From: JAAYAY01 sp964429355
GTDB lineage: Bacteria > Planctomycetota > Planctomycetia > Pirellulales > Thermoguttaceae
Assembly: GCA_964429355.1 (NCBI GenBank)
Contig: CAYSCH010000192.1
Span: forward strand, 1 to 17,609
Length of the DNA stretch: 17,609 nt
Direction of reading: 5' to 3'
Shown here: in pieces, positions 16,527 through 17,609 of the stretch
Position numbering within the stretch: the first letter of the stretch is position 1
Layout: each line of letters starts with the position of its first letter
Notes under the pieces: model-generated
What the model was told of the DNA's origin: nothing
Database searches by the model: none
What the model saw: only the letters and a program-made list of their open reading frames with translations
Program-made: the position numbers and the translations under genes

Positions 16527-17104
16527 GTTTCAGCTCCCCCTGCGAACAGGAATTGTAGCCACCTGGACTTGCCTACCCCCCAAAGGTACTCCAGCTTGTT
16601 TTCCATCCTATCTGGCAGGTAGTCAGGACTCAATGGGCCTTTGCGAACCATCCACAAGTGATGTCGCGATGAGAAGGAGTCGAAACGGGACGCACCAAGG
16701 ATTGATGAAGGGGCGGATCGGTATCGTCCCATTTCCCGAGATCCTTGCTCAACCAGGGCACAAGTGTCTGGGAGCGGGGTCTGTCTGGGAGCGGGGTCGA
16801 CTCTTGATTCTGGGCGCGCCGGTGTCCCGTTTGTCGAAATCGTTCGTCAGCCAGGGCCGAGAAGTAGGAAGGTAATGTTCCCGGTCAGAAAGCGGCACTA
16901 GGCGTTTGATGGGGGAGGGTCTGTCCCATTTGCCCGTCGCGCAGGGGCACCCCCAATAACCAACGTTTGCTGCTCGCCGGGCATGCGCCTCCCCAGCGGC
17001 ATACGAAGGCCATTGTGGAGTGGTCGGGCGGCAGCGACTAGAATTGTATTCTGACAGGATCCAAGAAACGAACGAACTTGATTCTCGTTGAGCTTGGCAG
17101 GACG
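16527..17104. other. Non-coding region with repeat scraps
   Basis: 578 bp between the divergent secreted-protein gene and the last gene. Short open frames are present but none has protein-like composition. It contains a perfect 17-bp tandem duplication and two TCCCATTT-containing motifs: CGTCCCATTTCCCGAG (16725-16740) and TGTCCCATTTGCCCGT (16922-16937). GGGTCTGTCCC-type motifs recall REP-like elements near transposases in other genomes (inference). A TAGAAT at 17039-17044 could be the -10 of the downstream gene, but no -35 at proper spacing is seen. Confidence 0.5.
16765..16798 (+). repeat. 17-bp perfect tandem duplication
   Basis: TGTCTGGGAGCGGGGTC occurs twice back to back (16765-16781 and 16782-16798) with no mismatch. 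It sits in non-coding DNA. The absence of mismatches suggests a recent slippage event or a repeat unit of a larger REP-like family. Confidence 0.8.
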
Positions 17105-17596
17105 ATGATTCGTCGAATTTCAGTCGCGGATGGAATTGTCGTGATGGGCATCGGCATCATTTGCCTACCGGTGTTCCTCCTGCTCATGCCATATATCGAA
17201 ATGTCCCGCAGCGAGGCACGACTTTCAATGGCGTACAACGAAGTGCGACGCCTTCAGCAGTCACTCGTCAATGAGGACAACAGCGAGTCGGTGACTACGC
17301 TCACAGATCTCGACCCTTGGGGACAACCATATCGGGTTGTTTCACTTGAAGGGCATGCGGTTCGTGTCGTGTCGGCAGGTCCCAATACGTCATTTTCGCC
17401 GACTGGCATTGACGAGGACGACATTGCCTCAGATATGCCTCTCTCCCCTTTCGAGGCCGTCGTCAACCGAAAGAGGTCGCGAATCTTGATTGCGTTGGGT
17501 GCAGCCCTTGGTCTTTGGGGGTCGCTGGCTACCGTCTATCTCTGGAGGCGCGACTGCACAGTCCGTCGAAGCATGGAAGGCTCCAGCAATCCTTGA
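17105..17596 (+). CDS. GspG-like pseudopilin core between two membrane segments
   Basis: 163 residues. The middle matches the C-terminal signature of type II secretion major pseudopilins (GspG): D70-P-W-G-Q-P-Y-R-V, then V-S90-A-G-P-N94, then D-E-D-D-I at 103-107. The N-terminal segment (about 11-30) is hydrophobic and preceded by RRISVAD; aligned with the prepilin 'G|FTLIE', the Asp falls at the Glu+5 position, but the cleavage-site Gly is replaced by Arg. Unlike any pilin, a second hydrophobic segment (about 127-146) with a basic tail follows, so the core may be looped outside the membrane between two anchors. Codons are more AT-rich than in the rest of the window. The start is uncertain: the ATG at 17105 has an AGGA only 2 nt away, and a TTG at 17078 is possible. 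It stands alone; no secretion genes are nearby. Confidence 0.65.
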   Translation: MIRRISVADGIVVMGIGIICLPVFLLLMPYIEMSRSEARLSMAYNEVRRLQQSLVNEDNSESVTTLTDLDPWGQPYRVVSLEGHAVRVVSAGPNTSFSPTGIDEDDIASDMPLSPFEAVVNRKRSRILIALGAALGLWGSLATVYLWRRDCTVRRSMEGSSNP

Positions 17597-17609
17597 ACAA
17601 GACGGCGTT

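Noticed and set aside
16423..16875. A 150-residue open frame running from the signal-peptide region of the secreted protein into the intergenic DNA.
   Set aside because: It starts antisense to a supported gene, runs through the tandem 17-mers, and has no protein-like conservation pattern.

Overview
The window is GC-rich, gene-dense bacterial DNA. Gene content and style point to a planctomycete, probably Pirellulales-like: an NHL-repeat lipoprotein, a MoxR/DUF58/von Willebrand factor A (vWA) operon, a Tat-exported Gfo/Idh/MocA oxidoreductase, a secreted sialidase-like protein and a GspG-like protein. The lineage is an inference from these families, not from a marker gene. A run of ten N at 15131-15140 shows it comes from a draft or metagenome assembly. 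I saw no rRNA, tRNA, CRISPR array or intact transposase.

Region 1 (1-8397, all + strand) is one tightly packed unit: NHL-propeller lipoprotein, 1001-aa membrane protein with vWA and glutamine-amidotransferase-like regions, MoxR AAA+ ATPase, DUF58 protein, and a BatA-type membrane vWA protein. The last three are spaced by 2 nt and overlapped by 1 nt. Together they look like a MoxR-vWA chaperone or assembly machine at the cytoplasmic membrane, with the lipoprotein as a possible extracytoplasmic partner. A degenerate 7-bp periodic repeat lies between the large vWA gene and moxR.

Region 2 (8492-10896, - strand) holds an M28-type metallopeptidase followed by a secreted sialidase/BNR-like protein. 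Region 3 (11252-13270) has a Tat-secreted Gfo/Idh/MocA oxidoreductase on + facing an alpha/beta hydrolase on -. A 355-bp gap between regions 2 and 3 separates divergent genes.

Region 4 (13271-15410, + strand) carries a ZIP-family metal transporter and a small AAA/ABC-type ATPase. The ZIP leader is unusually structured: a good sigma70-type promoter, two near-identical 15-bp direct repeats 70 bp apart (one on the -35 box), two 8-bp inverted repeats, and a perfect hairpin that buries the Shine-Dalgarno sequence. The ATPase gene is split by the N-run, but the two flanks join in frame if a single base is overlapped, so the gene is very probably intact.

Region 5 (15423-17609) contains a secreted protein of unknown function (- strand) made of repeated beta-rich units, about 580 bp of non-coding DNA with a 17-bp tandem duplication and REP-like scraps, and a last gene (+) of lower apparent GC. 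That gene looks like a pseudopilin GspG core held between two membrane segments, and is the most unusual protein here.
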